Shown: one piece after another, positions 1 to 9,313 of the stretch
Layout: every line of letters begins with the position of its first letter
Position numbering within the stretch: the first letter of the stretch is position 1
Source of the DNA: Azonexus sp.
GTDB lineage: Bacteria; Pseudomonadota; Gammaproteobacteria; Burkholderiales; Rhodocyclaceae
DNA: 64,000 nucleotides
Assembly: GCF_023150235.1 (NCBI RefSeq)
Contig: NZ_JAKLLH010000009.1
Span: 1 to 64,000 of the forward strand
Direction of reading: 5' to 3'
Translations under genes and position numbers: made by a program
Notes under the pieces: generated by a model
What the model was told of the DNA's origin: nothing
Seen by the model: only the letters and a program-made list of their open reading frames with translations
Databases searched by the model: none

Positions 1-2
1 CT

Positions 3-641
3 TGCGACGAAAGATGGAAAAAATGACAAAAACATAATCCGGAACCCGTTCTCTATGCGCCGGCAGCAAAAAATCGCTTGAAAACAGCGAATGGTGCGGC
101 GCAGCATCCTTCTCCACAGCGTTTTGCAAGAAGCTCATTTTTCATTGTCGACCGTGATCAAGGTCTGGCGCTGCGCCTGCGTGACCGCGATTGGGCGAAA
201 ACACGACCGTTTGCCGGTCTCGATTATTTTCCGCCACTCCCCGCGTGGCGGATCGAGGCGCGTTGGCAGGCGCTGGCCGAGCCGCTGCGGATCGAGGTAC
301 CGAATGTCACCGGTGAATTGCGACCGGTCGAAATCGCCTGGCAGGCGATATTTGTTCACGCCGGCGAGGAAGTCAGGCTATTGCCGATGAGCGTGGGAGA
401 AAACGAGGTGTTCTTTGTTTTTCGCGACCACGGCAGCGGTCGTGAAAGTTACGGTGCCGGCCGCTTCCTCAAGGCAGGGAGCGCGCAGGGCGGGCGCATC
501 GTGCTCGATTTCAATCGCGCTTATAATCCGCCCTGTGCCTTCACGCCTTTTGCCACCTGTCCCTTGCCGCCGCCGGAAAATTACTTGCCGTTCGTGGTTG
601 ATGCCGGCGAACGCAAGTACGGCGTTCAATCGCGCGCCTGA
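3..641 (+). CDS. DUF1684 family protein, probably 5'-partial
   Basis: The C-terminal two thirds match the DUF1684 family: a GLDYFP segment followed by the hallmark block FNRAYNPPCAFTPFATCPLP near the end. Function of the family is unknown. The reading frame is open back to the window edge, and the only start inside the window that keeps the conserved part is a TTG at position 78 with no clear ribosome site. Long-form DUF1684 proteins carry about 80-100 extra N-terminal residues that I do not see here, so the real start probably lies outside the window or the N-terminus is lost. Seen: the motif and the open frame. Inferred: that it is partial. Confidence 0.65.
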
Positions 642-725
642 CGATGCCCTGACCGAGGGTTCAGGTTTGTAGTTTAAATAATTGAATGCTAATATTTGGC
701 ATCAATGACTGATTGGAGAACTCGC

Positions 726-1148
726 ATGCTGCGTTTCGATATTCCCCCGGTGTGTGCCAACGCCTATCGTTTCCAGGCGGCGATGAGTTTTGCGATTGCC
801 GCGCTCTACCTGTTCACGCCGTATCGCTGGGTGGCTTTCCTGCTCGCCTTCGGCGCCCTGATCCGCGGTTTCGTTTCGCCGCACAAGTGTGTTTCCTACC
901 AGTTGTTCGCTAGCCTCAGCCAAAAGTTCGGCTGGCAGAAATTGCAGAATGCCGGCTCCAAGATGTTTGCCGACAAAGTGGTGATGCTCGCCGGCAGCGT
1001 GATGGCAGTCAGCTGGCTGCTCGATTCGCAGATCGGGATGATTCCGGCGGTGGCGATCCTGGTCTTTGCCTGCATCGATCTGCTCACCGGTTTCTGCGCC
1101 GCTTGCTGGGCTTACGGCCTCTGGTACCGGGTGCGCGGCACCGCCTGA
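726..1148 (+). CDS. DUF4395-type small membrane protein
   Basis: A 140-residue protein with several hydrophobic segments (about residues 18-50, 80-105 and 108-130), hence a predicted inner-membrane protein. It resembles DUF4395: an early PPVCANAYRFQ segment, RGFVSPHKC in the middle and a C-terminal CIDLLTGFCAACWAYGLWYR. Function unknown. I start it at ATG 726 because GGAG lies 7 bases upstream; an upstream TTG (696) and ATG (705) are in frame but lack ribosome sites. It is followed by a bidirectional terminator shared with the converging aminotransferase gene. Confidence 0.7.
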   Translation: MLRFDIPPVCANAYRFQAAMSFAIAALYLFTPYRWVAFLLAFGALIRGFVSPHKCVSYQLFASLSQKFGWQKLQNAGSKMFADKVVMLAGSVMAVSWLLDSQIGMIPAVAILVFACIDLLTGFCAACWAYGLWYRVRGTA

Positions 1149-1168
1149 TTGGCCGGGTTCAAACAGAC

Positions 1169-1200
1169 AAGGGCGACCCCGCGGTCGCCCTTTGTTTTTG
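1169..1200. terminator. Bidirectional Rho-independent terminator
   Basis: A hairpin with stem GGGCGACC/GGTCGCCC followed by a T-rich run, between the convergent DUF4395 gene and the class V aminotransferase gene. Confidence 0.75.
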
Positions 1201-1228
1201 CGGTAGCAGCTTTTGCCGCAGCCTTGCC

Positions 1229-2359
1229 TCAGGCGAGTGCCTGGTCGACCGCCCGGGCCAGGCTGGCCACCGTGCGTTCCGGGTGGTGCAGCTTGTCCAG
1301 GCCGAAGAGGCCGATGCGGAAGGTGCGGAATTCGCTGCCTTCATCGCATTGCAACGGCACGCCGGCCGCCGTCTGGACCCCGGCGCCGAGGAACTTGCGG
1401 CCGTTCTGGATCTCCGGGTCGCGGGTGTAGCTGACGACCACACCGGGCGCCTGGAAGCCGGCGGCGGCGACGCTGGCAAAGCCTTTTCCGACCAGCATTT
1501 CCCGGACCTGGCGGCCCAGTTCGTGTTGTTCCTGGCAAACCCGTTCAAAGCCGTAGGCTTCGGTTTCCAGCATCACCTCGCGCAGCGCGCAGAGGGCGTC
1601 GGTCGGCATCGTCGCATGGTAGGCGTGGCCGCCTTGCTCGTAGCTTTCCATGATCTGCAGCCACTTCTTCAGGTCGCAGGCGAAGCTGCTGCTGGTTGTT
1701 GTCTCGATCCGTTCGCGGGCGCGCTCGCCGAGCATCACCAGGGCGCCGCAAGGCGAGCCGCTCCAGCCCTTTTGCGGGGCGCTGATCAGCACGTCGACCT
1801 GGCTGGCAGCCATGTCCACCCAGACCGTGCCGGAAGCGATGCAGTCGAGCACGAACAGGCCGCCGACTTCGCGCACCGCCTGTCCGACGGCGAGCAGGTA
1901 GTTGTCGGGGAGGATCATTCCGGATGCCGTTTCGACGTGCGGCGCAAAGACTAGATCGGGTTTTTCGTGGCGGATGGTCGCCACCACTTCGGCAATCGGT
2001 GGCGGCGCAAACGGCGCTTCCGGTCCGTCGCCGACGCGGCGGGTCTTGAGCACCTCGATGGCTGCCGGAATCCGGCCGGTTTCGAGGATTTGCGACCAGC
2101 GGAAGCTGAACCAGCCGTTGCGGATGATCAGGCATTTCTTGTCGGTGGCGAACTGGCGGGCGACGGCTTCCATGCCGAAGGTGCCGCTGCCGGGAACGAC
2201 CAGCGCCGAGTGGGCGCGATAAACGGTCTTGAGAATCCGCGAAATGTCGCGCATCACGCCCTGGAAGCGTTGCGACATGTGGTTCAGTGCGCGGTCGGTA
2301 TAGACCACGGAGTATTCGAGCAGTCCGAGCGGGTCGGGTTGGGCAAGCAGGGCAGCCAA
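1229..2359 (-). CDS. Class V aminotransferase (alanine--glyoxylate type)
   Basis: PLP-dependent aminotransferase of the alanine-glyoxylate/serine-pyruvate group, 376 residues, the usual length. Seen: [16 protein letters not shown] at the N-terminus, [16 protein letters not shown] (phosphate-binding region), and the PLP lysine in [11 protein letters not shown] (about K197). The start is chosen at TTG 2359, where the reverse strand has GAGGAG 6-7 bases upstream and the protein then begins [17 protein letters not shown], as is common in this group. The reading frame stays open much further upstream, but that part is antisense to gdhA. It is divergent from gdhA; both are amino-acid transamination/deamination enzymes. 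The exact substrate cannot be read from sequence. Confidence 0.85.
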   Translation of the reverse strand: MAALLAQPDPLGLLEYSVVYTDRALNHMSQRFQGVMRDISRILKTVYRAHSALVVPGSGTFGMEAVARQFATDKKCLIIRNGWFSFRWSQILETGRIPAAIEVLKTRRVGDGPEAPFAPPPIAEVVATIRHEKPDLVFAPHVETASGMILPDNYLLAVGQAVREVGGLFVLDCIASGTVWVDMAASQVDVLISAPQKGWSGSPCGALVMLGERARERIETTTSSSFACDLKKWLQIMESYEQGGHAYHATMPTDALCALREVMLETEAYGFERVCQEQHELGRQVREMLVGKGFASVAAAGFQAPGVVVSYTRDPEIQNGRKFLGAGVQTAAGVPLQCDEGSEFRTFRIGLFGLDKLHHPERTVASLARAVDQALA

Positions 2360-2488
2360 ATGGGTCTCCTCAGCGATATGATGGTTCAGCCGGCGAGAAA
2401 TAATGCCACGACCCGGTGCTTGCAAGGAACCCAGCAGCCGGCTTCCGGTCTGACCCGGCAAGGCAATAAGCAAACAGGGAGGCGCCAC

Positions 2489-3775
2489 ATGTTTAGCGAC
2501 CGAATACTGCCTTCGTACATTTCCCGTGAAAATGTCGGGCCTTGGCACATCTATCTCGAACAGGTCGACCGCGTCGCGTCGCTCCTCGACAAAGGCTTGC
2601 AGCCCTGGATCGAGACCCTGCGGCGGCCCAAGCGGTCCTTGATCGTCGATGTCCCGATCCGTCTCGACGATGGCCGGATCGAGCACTTCGAGGGCTATCG
2701 CGTGCATCACAACACCTCGCGCGGGCCGGGTAAGGGCGGCATCCGTTTCCATCAGGACGTGACCTTGTCGGAGGTAATGGCGCTGGCCGGCTGGATGACG
2801 ATCAAGAACGCCGTGGTCAATGTACCGTTTGGCGGGGCCAAGGGCGGCGTCCGGGTCGATCCGCGCCAGTTGTCGCAGCCCGAACTGGAGCGCCTGACCC
2901 GCCGCTATACCAGCGAGATCGTCTCGATGATCGGCCCGGACAAGGATATTCCGGCCCCCGACATGAACACCAACGCCCAGGTGATGGCCTGGATCATGGA
3001 TACCTATTCGATGGGCGAGGGGCGGACGGTGACCGGCGTCGTCACCGGCAAGCCGATTTCGCTCGGCGGTTCGCTCGGCCGCCCGGATGCGACCGGGCGC
3101 GGCGTCTATGTGGTTGCCCGCGAGGTCGGCCAGCGCCTGGGCCTGCCGATTGCCGGGGCACGCGTTGCGGTGCAGGGCTTCGGCAATGTCGGCGAGGCGG
3201 CGGCGCGGATTTTTGCCGAGGCCGGTGCCCGGGTGATCGCAGTCCAGGATGTTTCGGCGACCGTGTATGCACCGGCCGGGCTCGATATTCCGGCACTGCG
3301 CCAGCACTTGCGCAGCACCGGCTCGCTGCTGGGCGCCCCCGGATGCGAGGTGATCGAGCGCGAAGCCTTTTGGGGCCTGCCCTGCGATTTTCTCGTACCG
3401 GCGGCGCTGGAGGCGCAGATCAACCAATTCAACGCCGGCAAGATCGTCGCCCGGGTGATCGTCGAAGGCGCCAACGGCCCGACCACGCCGGAAGCCGAGG
3501 CGATTCTCGCCGATAACGGCGTGGTGGTGGTTCCCGACGTGATCGCCAATGCCGGTGGGGTGACCGTCAGCTACTTCGAATGGGTGCAGGATTTTTCCAA
3601 CTTTTTCTGGAGCGAGGACGAAATCAACCGTCGCCTGGAAAAAATCATGGCCGATGCGTTCGCAGCGATCTGGACGCTGGCCGAGGAGAAGCGTTGGTCG
3701 CTGCGGACTGCGGCGTTCGTGATCGGCTGCAGTCGGGTACTCGAAGCCCGCGCCATTCGCGGGCTGTATCCGTAG
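2489..3775 (+). CDS. gdhA: Glu/Leu/Phe/Val dehydrogenase (glutamate dehydrogenase)
   Basis: Interconverts glutamate and 2-oxoglutarate plus ammonia with NAD(P). The 428-residue length fits the small hexameric type. Seen: substrate-binding block [10 protein letters not shown], catalytic-lysine motif PFGGAKGG (K118), and the dinucleotide-binding [10 protein letters not shown] near residue 225, with the family C-terminal [18 protein letters not shown]. The ATG at 2489 has GGGAGG about 6 bases upstream. It stands alone, divergent from the class V aminotransferase. Coenzyme preference is not evident from sequence alone. Confidence 0.93.
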   Translation: MFSDRILPSYISRENVGPWHIYLEQVDRVASLLDKGLQPWIETLRRPKRSLIVDVPIRLDDGRIEHFEGYRVHHNTSRGPGKGGIRFHQDVTLSEVMALAGWMTIKNAVVNVPFGGAKGGVRVDPRQLSQPELERLTRRYTSEIVSMIGPDKDIPAPDMNTNAQVMAWIMDTYSMGEGRTVTGVVTGKPISLGGSLGRPDATGRGVYVVAREVGQRLGLPIAGARVAVQGFGNVGEAAARIFAEAGARVIAVQDVSATVYAPAGLDIPALRQHLRSTGSLLGAPGCEVIEREAFWGLPCDFLVPAALEAQINQFNAGKIVARVIVEGANGPTTPEAEAILADNGVVVVPDVIANAGGVTVSYFEWVQDFSNFFWSEDEINRRLEKIMADAFAAIWTLAEEKRWSLRTAAFVIGCSRVLEARAIRGLYP

Positions 3776-3844
3776 GCATTTCAGGGAAGCGGCGAAACGG
3801 CCGTTAACCTCCGCAGGAAAGCTTGACCGTCTAGGAGGTATGCG

Positions 3845-4078
3845 ATGCGCATGATCTACAGCAGTGAGCATTTCTGGATTTTGTCCTATCCGGCGCAGCA
3901 AGGCGTCGAACTGTTCGACAAGGAAAGGAAGCGGCTACTGTTCCTGCAAGGGGATGCGGCCTGGAGTTTTCGCTATGCGATGGAGCAGATTCCCGAAGCC
4001 GAGCGCGACGAGGAGACCATCGATGCCTTCCTCGACGACTATTGCGACGACAAGGCGCAGCCCATTGCCCTGCATTGA
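3845..4078 (+). CDS. DUF3567 family small protein
   Basis: A 77-residue acidic protein, MRMIYSSEHFWI at the start and a C-terminal DEETIDAFLDDY motif, resembling the betaproteobacterial DUF3567 family. Function unknown. A strong AGGAGG lies about 7 bases before the ATG. It sits between gdhA and a DUF3460 gene; both small families are typical of Betaproteobacteria, which supports the taxonomic call. Confidence 0.65.
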   Translation: MRMIYSSEHFWILSYPAQQGVELFDKERKRLLFLQGDAAWSFRYAMEQIPEAERDEETIDAFLDDYCDDKAQPIALH

Positions 4079-4130
4079 CGTGCTAGAATCGCGACCATTG
4101 TCTTCTACCTGCTTTAGGAAACCAGTCAAA

Positions 4131-4340
4131 ATGGGCGACGTGAATACCAGCTATGTCTCCGACCACACCCAGTGGATGAACGAACTCCTGGAAAAGAACC
4201 CGGAATGGGCCGAGGATCAGAAGGCCGGTCGTGCCCTGTGGTGGGACAAGAAGCAGGATGTCGATACCACCGCGCGCAATGCCGCGTCCAAGGTGCCGCA
4301 GAAACCCTATCCTTACGATGTGAATTTCTTCGGCGAATAA
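4131..4340 (+). CDS. DUF3460 family small protein
   Basis: A 69-residue protein ending KPYPYDVNFFGE, with the tryptophan-rich segment ALWWDKKQD, matching DUF3460. Function unknown. The ATG at 4131 is preceded by AGGAA about 9 bases upstream. A longer frame starting upstream at 3864 runs antisense-like through the DUF3567 gene and is not credible. A terminator follows directly. Confidence 0.7.
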   Translation: MGDVNTSYVSDHTQWMNELLEKNPEWAEDQKAGRALWWDKKQDVDTTARNAASKVPQKPYPYDVNFFGE

Positions 4341-4378
4341 GCGCGCTCGGGGTTTTTACCCGGCCCTTTCGCCTTGAT

Positions 4379-4403
4379 AAAACCGGCTTCGCGCCGGTTT
4401 TTT
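4379..4403 (+). terminator. Rho-independent terminator
   Basis: Hairpin AAAACCGGC/GCCGGTTTT with a T run, after the DUF3460 gene and just before the methyltransferase gene. Confidence 0.8.
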
Positions 4404-4422
4404 GCTTGATACGGAGCCTTGC

Positions 4423-5133
4423 ATGCAGATTGCCGACCCGACGCAGACCCTGGTGGTCAATGAAGTCAAACTACTGCTCGATACCCTGCCGCTCGATGCT
4501 GCCAGTGTGCTCGAGCTGGGTTGTGGCAAGGCCGACAAAACACGATTGCTGGCCGAGAGTGGGCGGGTGCGGGAGATCGTTGCACTCGAGGTCGATGCGA
4601 TCCAGCATGCAAAAAACCTGAAAATCGACGACTTGCCGCAAGTCCGTTTCGACCGTGGCGGCGCCGAGGCGATCCCTTTGCCGGATGCCAGCGTCGACCT
4701 GGTGCTGATGTTCAAGTCGTTGCACCACGTGCCGCTGGCGCAGATGGACCGGGCCTTGGCCGAAATCGCCCGGGTCCTCAAGCCAGGCGGGCTGGCCTGG
4801 ATTTCCGAGCCGGTCTATGCCGGAGAACTGAACGAGGTGTTCAAGCTTTTCCACGATGAAAAGATCGTCCGCGAGGCGGCCTTTGCCGCGCTTTGCCGAA
4901 CCGTCGATGGCGGGGTGCTGCAATCGCGGCAACAGTTGTTCTTCAACACCCGCAGCCATTTTGCCGACTTCGCGCAGTTCGACCAGCGGATGATCCAGGT
5001 CACCCATAGCGACCACCGCTTGTCGCCCGAGCTGTACGCGCAGGTCCGCGCCTGCTTCGAGCGCTATCTCGGGGCGGACGGCGCGACCTTCCTCAATCCG
5101 CAACGCGTCGACTTGCTGGCCAAGGCGGGTTAG
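4423..5133 (+). CDS. Class I SAM-dependent methyltransferase
   Basis: A 236-residue Methyltransf_11-type enzyme. Seen: motif I VLELGCGKADKTRLLA (about residues 31-46), an acidic motif at the end of strand 2 (VALEVD), and the post-motif block SVDLVLMFKSLHHVPLAQMDRALAEIARVLKPGG. The substrate is not recognisable. I use ATG 4423 with GGAG upstream rather than the in-frame TTG 4402, which lies inside the preceding terminator. It converges on the zinc-ribbon gene, with only 35 bases between the two stops. Confidence 0.8.
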   Translation: MQIADPTQTLVVNEVKLLLDTLPLDAASVLELGCGKADKTRLLAESGRVREIVALEVDAIQHAKNLKIDDLPQVRFDRGGAEAIPLPDASVDLVLMFKSLHHVPLAQMDRALAEIARVLKPGGLAWISEPVYAGELNEVFKLFHDEKIVREAAFAALCRTVDGGVLQSRQQLFFNTRSHFADFAQFDQRMIQVTHSDHRLSPELYAQVRACFERYLGADGATFLNPQRVDLLAKAG

Positions 5134-5168
5134 GCGTTTTGCCGCCGGTTTTGCGGGGTATTCGCTCT

Positions 5169-5882
5169 TCAATCGAGCAGGCGGAGGATGAAGCCGGCTC
5201 CGTCGACCAGTAGATCGAGTAGTTCAATGTCATTGTTCCGGTTGCCGGTTTTTTGCCGGAGCTGTTTGCGTTCGCGTGCGTTGGCAACGATCAGGTCGCC
5301 GAGCACTTCCGCGCCCGGTGCCACACGCTGCTCCTGCTCGGCCTGGCGGTAGCGGGCGAGGGCGTTGTCGACTGCCTGCGGGTCGAGTAGTGCGATCGGG
5401 GCGCGGCAATGCGGGCAGGCCGGGTCGCGTTGCAGGTCGACCGGGGCGCCGCAGCCGTTGCAGCGGATTTGTCTGACTTCGACCGCGAGGCGGGCGATTT
5501 CGGCCGGGTTGAGCTGGCGGATGAAGCCTTTTTCGATCAGAAACTGCGAAAAGGCGACGAAACGGCCGTGCTGCTGCGGGCAGCGATGGTAGTTGAAGCG
5601 GCCGCCGGGCTTGACCAGGTCCGTTCCGTGCCGCAGCCCGTCGCCGCAGCGCGGGCAGTGCAGCGCCGCCGGCAGCGGCAGGCGCGGCGTATCCCGTCGC
5701 GCATGGATTTCGCGGAACAGTTCGATGACGCCGCCCGGCGCGATCTGCTGGCTTTCGTGTTGATCGAACCATAGCCCCTGGCAGCTGTAGCAGAGGTCGA
5801 GCACGACCTCGCCGCCCTGCGTGCGCGGGCAGCGCAGCTTGGCCATGGTCTGGCGGCAGGCGGGGCAGGCGAGCGGTTGCAT
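5169..5882 (-). CDS. Zinc-ribbon (zf-TFIIB type) protein
   Basis: 237 residues with at least three putative zinc ribbons: CPAC...CYSCQGLWFDQHE at the N-terminus (the TFIIB-like ribbon signature), CPRCGDGL near residue 75 with CPQQHGRF, and CNGCGAP...CPHC near residue 140-160. The C-terminal third is charged. The role is unknown; it could be an accessory protein of the upstream rlhA gene, from which it is separated by 16 bases on the same strand. That link is inference from spacing only. Confidence 0.7.
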   Translation of the reverse strand: MQPLACPACRQTMAKLRCPRTQGGEVVLDLCYSCQGLWFDQHESQQIAPGGVIELFREIHARRDTPRLPLPAALHCPRCGDGLRHGTDLVKPGGRFNYHRCPQQHGRFVAFSQFLIEKGFIRQLNPAEIARLAVEVRQIRCNGCGAPVDLQRDPACPHCRAPIALLDPQAVDNALARYRQAEQEQRVAPGAEVLGDLIVANARERKQLRQKTGNRNNDIELLDLLVDGAGFILRLLD

Positions 5883-5898
5883 GGCGGGCCGGCCGGGC

Positions 5899-7794
5899 TC
5901 AGCCGCAGCTATTCGGGCGGATGCTGCCGAGGTTCAGCGTCACGCCCTTCTTCATCTTGCCGATCACGTGCATTTCGCAAGCCTGGCAGTCGAACTTGAG
6001 CACCAGCTTTTCGTTGCCGTTGATCAGCGTCATCGGGTCCGGCTTGATGAACTTCACCTCCTTGGGGCAGAGGTTGAAGCTGTAGCGCAGGCAGTGGCGG
6101 GTGATCATCAGCGAGACCATGCCCTTTTCGTTGCCGGTCTCGTAAGCCTCCTCAATCAGCTTGACGCCGTGTTTCTCGTAGAAGGCGCGGGCCTTGGCGT
6201 TGAAGACGTTGCCGAGGTAGGTCAGTTCGTCCTGCGGGTAGGGCACCGGGTCGGCCGCCGGCTGGTCGCGTTGCGGGCGCGGATGGCTGGCGACGCGGGC
6301 GGCGAGCAATTTTTCGGTTGCTTCGCGGCGCAGCGCATTGACCGCGCCGACCGGCAGGAACCACGGCTGCTTCAGCGCCAGTTCGACTTCCTGGCAGACA
6401 AAGGGCGTGTTGCCGAACTTGCCCAGGTTTTCCTTGAGCTTGGCCAGCGCTGTATCCGGATTCTGCGCCAGTTCACTGCCGATTTTTTCGCTTTTGGCCA
6501 GGTCGACCGTGACACTGACCTGATCCTCGTCGGTGAGCGTCAGCGCGAAGCCTTGCGCGTGTTCGGCAAAGTGGGCGTGCAAGGCGATGCGGCGCTCGGC
6601 CGAGTCCTTTTCCAGCGCCCGCTCGAATTCCTGGTCGCGGTTGCGGAACAGGCTGATGCCGGCGGCCAGGTCGGCGGGCATCTCGGCCGGGTAGAGCTTG
6701 CCGCCCTCGACCTTGTTGATCCGCATTCCCTGTACGTTGCCGTGCGCGTCGTGGAAGCAGACGCCGTCGCCGTTGTGGAATGCCTGCTCGCTATTCACCG
6801 TGATCCAGCCGTCGCCGACCTCGCTCACCTCGCCGATCAGTTCGCCAACGAAGGCCGGCGAATCGAAGGCGCCGATGTCGTCCTGGCGGCCGTCGGCAAA
6901 GTAGTCGGTATAGCCACGGTTGAAGGTCTTGTCCGGTTGCGGCGTGAACGTGAAGGTCGAGCGGCCGCTGGAGGCGCGTACGTATTGCGGGTTGGCGTCG
7001 ATGATTTGATCGAGCAGGTGACGGTAATGCGCGGTGATGTTCTTGACGTAGGAAAGGTCCTTCAGCCGGCCCTCGATCTTGAAGGAATTGACCCCGGCCT
7101 CGATCAGCGCCAGCAGGTTCTCGGACTGGTTGTTGTCCTTCATCGACAAGAGGTGCTGGTTTTCGGTGATCACCTTGCCCTTGTCGTCGACCAGCGTGTA
7201 GGGCAGGCGGCAGGCCTGCGAGCATTCGCCACGATTGGCGCTGCGCCCGGTGTGGGCGTGGCTGATGTAGCACTGGCCGGAATAGGCGACGCAGAGCGCG
7301 CCATGCACGAAATACTCCAGCGACAGCGTGGTCGCGGCGGCGACCTTCCTGATCTCGTCGATGCTCATCTCGCGCGCCAGCACCAGCTGCGAGAAGCCGG
7401 CGTCTTCAAGGAACCTGGCCTTGGCCGGGTTGCGGATGTCGGTCTGGGTCGAGGCGTGCAGCTGAATCGGCGGCAAGTCCATCTCCAGCAGGCCCATGTC
7501 CTGGATGATCAGCGCGTCGACGCCGGCCTGGTAAAGGTCCCAGCATAGCTGGCGCCCGGCTTCGAGTTCCTCGTCGTGGAGGATGGTATTGACCGCGACA
7601 AAGACCTTGGCCCGGTAGAGGTGGGCAAAGTCGCACAGGCGGGCAATCTCGGCCAGCTCGTTGCCGGCGCCGTAGCGGGCGCCGAAGGACGGGCCGCCGA
7701 TATAGACGGCATCGGCGCCGTGCTTGATCGCTTCGATGCCGAAATCGGCGTTCTTGGCCGGGGCGAGGAGTTCGATGGGGTGTTGGTAACGCAT
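5899..7794 (-). CDS. rlhA: U32 family protein, 23S rRNA hydroxylation protein RlhA
   Basis: RlhA (YdcP) is required for 5-hydroxycytidine formation at C2501 of 23S rRNA in E. coli. This 631-residue protein matches RlhA in length and along its whole sequence, unlike the shorter TrhP/YegQ. Seen: ELLAPAKNADFGIEAIKHGADAVYIGGP at the start (quoted in part: GADAVYIGG), the U32 cysteine signature YSGQCYISHAHTGRSANRGE, ECSQACRLPY, and the C-terminal FDCQACEMHVIGK. The C-terminal half distinguishes it from TrhP. Starts at ATG 7794. Downstream lies the zinc-ribbon gene, probably cotranscribed. Confidence 0.88.
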   Translation of the reverse strand: MRYQHPIELLAPAKNADFGIEAIKHGADAVYIGGPSFGARYGAGNELAEIARLCDFAHLYRAKVFVAVNTILHDEELEAGRQLCWDLYQAGVDALIIQDMGLLEMDLPPIQLHASTQTDIRNPAKARFLEDAGFSQLVLAREMSIDEIRKVAAATTLSLEYFVHGALCVAYSGQCYISHAHTGRSANRGECSQACRLPYTLVDDKGKVITENQHLLSMKDNNQSENLLALIEAGVNSFKIEGRLKDLSYVKNITAHYRHLLDQIIDANPQYVRASSGRSTFTFTPQPDKTFNRGYTDYFADGRQDDIGAFDSPAFVGELIGEVSEVGDGWITVNSEQAFHNGDGVCFHDAHGNVQGMRINKVEGGKLYPAEMPADLAAGISLFRNRDQEFERALEKDSAERRIALHAHFAEHAQGFALTLTDEDQVSVTVDLAKSEKIGSELAQNPDTALAKLKENLGKFGNTPFVCQEVELALKQPWFLPVGAVNALRREATEKLLAARVASHPRPQRDQPAADPVPYPQDELTYLGNVFNAKARAFYEKHGVKLIEEAYETGNEKGMVSLMITRHCLRYSFNLCPKEVKFIKPDPMTLINGNEKLVLKFDCQACEMHVIGKMKKGVTLNLGSIRPNSCG

Positions 7795-7860
7795 GTCTCG
7801 ATTCAGGCGTGCCGGTTCCGGCGGGAGGCTGGCAACGCGAAGGGGGTCAGGGATGGCTGC

Positions 7861-8715
7861 TTAGTAGCAAAAACGCGGCGCAAGTTCGCTCAAATTGAAC
7901 TCGCGCAGAATCGCTTCGGCGCGTTCGCGGGCATTTTTGCGTCCCCCAAGGGGACTTCCTGCGGGGCGCGGTTTGCCGCCGGGGCGCCGGGAGGCAATGA
8001 TCAGCTCGTTCTTCATCGAATGCTCCCAGCCGACCAGCTCGGTCACGGTCACGTCGTAGCCGTGCGACTCCAGCAGCAGGCAGCGCAGCACGTTGGTCAG
8101 GTGGCTGCCGAGCTCGCGGGTGTGGATCGGGTGGCGCCACAGTTCGGAGAGCGGGGTCTGCCTGAGCGACTCGTTCTTGCGGGCACGCATCGCGGCGGCG
8201 ACTTCGGCCTGGCAGCAGGGCACCAGCACGAGGTGGCGGGCGTTGCGGGTGAGCGCGAAGCGGATCGCGTCGTCGGTGGCGGTATTGCAGGCGTGCAGCG
8301 CGGTCACCACATCGACCGTCGCCGGCAGTTCTGCCGAAGTCAGTGAGTCCTCGACCGTGCAGGCGAGAAAGCGCATGCGCGGAAAGTCGAGGCGCTCGGC
8401 CAGATCGCGCGACTTGTCGACCAGTTCCTTGCGGGTCTCGATGCCGACGATTTCGCCGCTATCCAGCGCCTTGAAATACAGGTCGTAGAGGATGAAGCCG
8501 AGGTAGGACTTGCCGGCGCCGTGGTCGACCAGGGTCTGTGCATCAGCGAGCAGCGGCTCGATGAACTGGTACAGGTGATAGACCTGCTTGAGCTTTCTGC
8601 GGGTATCCTGGTTGAGCTTGCCGTCGCGCGTCAGGATGTGCAATTCCTTCAGCAAATCAATGGATTGGCCGGGACGGATCTCGGGGATGTCGGCGGGGGT
8701 GGTCTGCTTTTTCAT
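7861..8715 (-). CDS. SAM-dependent methyltransferase (METTL25/RRNAD1-like fold)
   Basis: 284 residues. Seen: motif I as VDHGAGKSYLGFILYDL, acidic strand-2 residue in EIVGIETRKELV, and the ALHACNTATDDAIRFAL plus VLVPCCQAEV pair that is characteristic of a methyltransferase group with a cysteine-pair motif. Target unknown. ATG 8715. It lies 66 bases upstream of rlhA on the same strand, so it may belong to the same transcription unit; a role in RNA modification is suggested by context only. Confidence 0.75.
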   Translation of the reverse strand: MKKQTTPADIPEIRPGQSIDLLKELHILTRDGKLNQDTRRKLKQVYHLYQFIEPLLADAQTLVDHGAGKSYLGFILYDLYFKALDSGEIVGIETRKELVDKSRDLAERLDFPRMRFLACTVEDSLTSAELPATVDVVTALHACNTATDDAIRFALTRNARHLVLVPCCQAEVAAAMRARKNESLRQTPLSELWRHPIHTRELGSHLTNVLRCLLLESHGYDVTVTELVGWEHSMKNELIIASRRPGGKPRPAGSPLGGRKNARERAEAILREFNLSELAPRFCY

Positions 8716-8872
8716 GGGATGGAATTATCGCATTTCCAGCGCTTGCCCCACCCGTTTTTGCACCCAGGCGGATATCTCCGCTTTTTTTGTGCAGTTGCTG
8801 TCAACCGGATGAAACACGGTACGTTATTCGGCTCATGGTGCCTTGCACCGCCTTTCAATCTCGGAGAAAAAA

Positions 8873-9151
8873 ATGGGCCATCTGAGCAACGAATCCTTTG
8901 AAGAATTCCTGGATTCCCTGAAGAAAGCTGGCATTACGATTTCCAACGAAGCCGAACTGCGCGAACGTCTGGCCGAAGCCCAGCGCTGGCGCTTTGCCTT
9001 CCAGACCCTGGCCGCCAACGGCAAGTCGATCGGCATCAGCTTTGCCGAAACCGCCGAAGGTCGCAACGACGCCGAAATCGAGCGTGCGTTCGCTGAATTC
9101 AGTCTCTCCGACCGGACCCGTGCAGTCTTCTCCGCCAGCCTGCGGCATTGA
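8873..9151 (+). CDS. Small hypothetical protein
   Basis: 92 residues, predicted mostly helical (EELDSL-like and ELRERLAEAQRWRFAFQTL segments), no signal peptide or membrane segment. I do not recognise the family. The start at ATG 8873 has GGAGAA 6-7 bases upstream, and a clean terminator follows, so it is a monocistronic gene. It stands between the methyltransferase and a cyclic-nucleotide-binding protein gene. Confidence 0.75.
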   Translation: MGHLSNESFEEFLDSLKKAGITISNEAELRERLAEAQRWRFAFQTLAANGKSIGISFAETAEGRNDAEIERAFAEFSLSDRTRAVFSASLRH

Positions 9152-9185
9152 GCAGGTAAAGCTTGCCGCAGTGTCGGCATGGCTC

Positions 9186-9213
9186 AGGGCGCCCCGGCGG
9201 CGCCCTTTGTTTT
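9186..9213 (+). terminator. Rho-independent terminator
   Basis: Hairpin AGGGCGCC/GGCGCCCT then TTGTTTT, following the 92-residue gene. Confidence 0.75.
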
Positions 9214-9313
9214 ACGTCGAAAGCTTGTCCTCTCCATTCTTTCTGCCTGGCTGCGGCGGTTCGCTGTCCCCGTTAGGTTTGCATAAAGTGCAGGCAAGCG
9301 GTGGAGGGAGTCC

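Noticed and set aside
2360-3901. Minus-strand extension of the aminotransferase reading frame to 890 codons
   Set aside because: The extension is exactly antisense to gdhA, has no homologous content, and the family start with a ribosome site is at 2359.
5821-7548. 575-codon plus-strand open frame
   Set aside because: Antisense of the zinc-ribbon and rlhA genes; no motif and no ribosome site.
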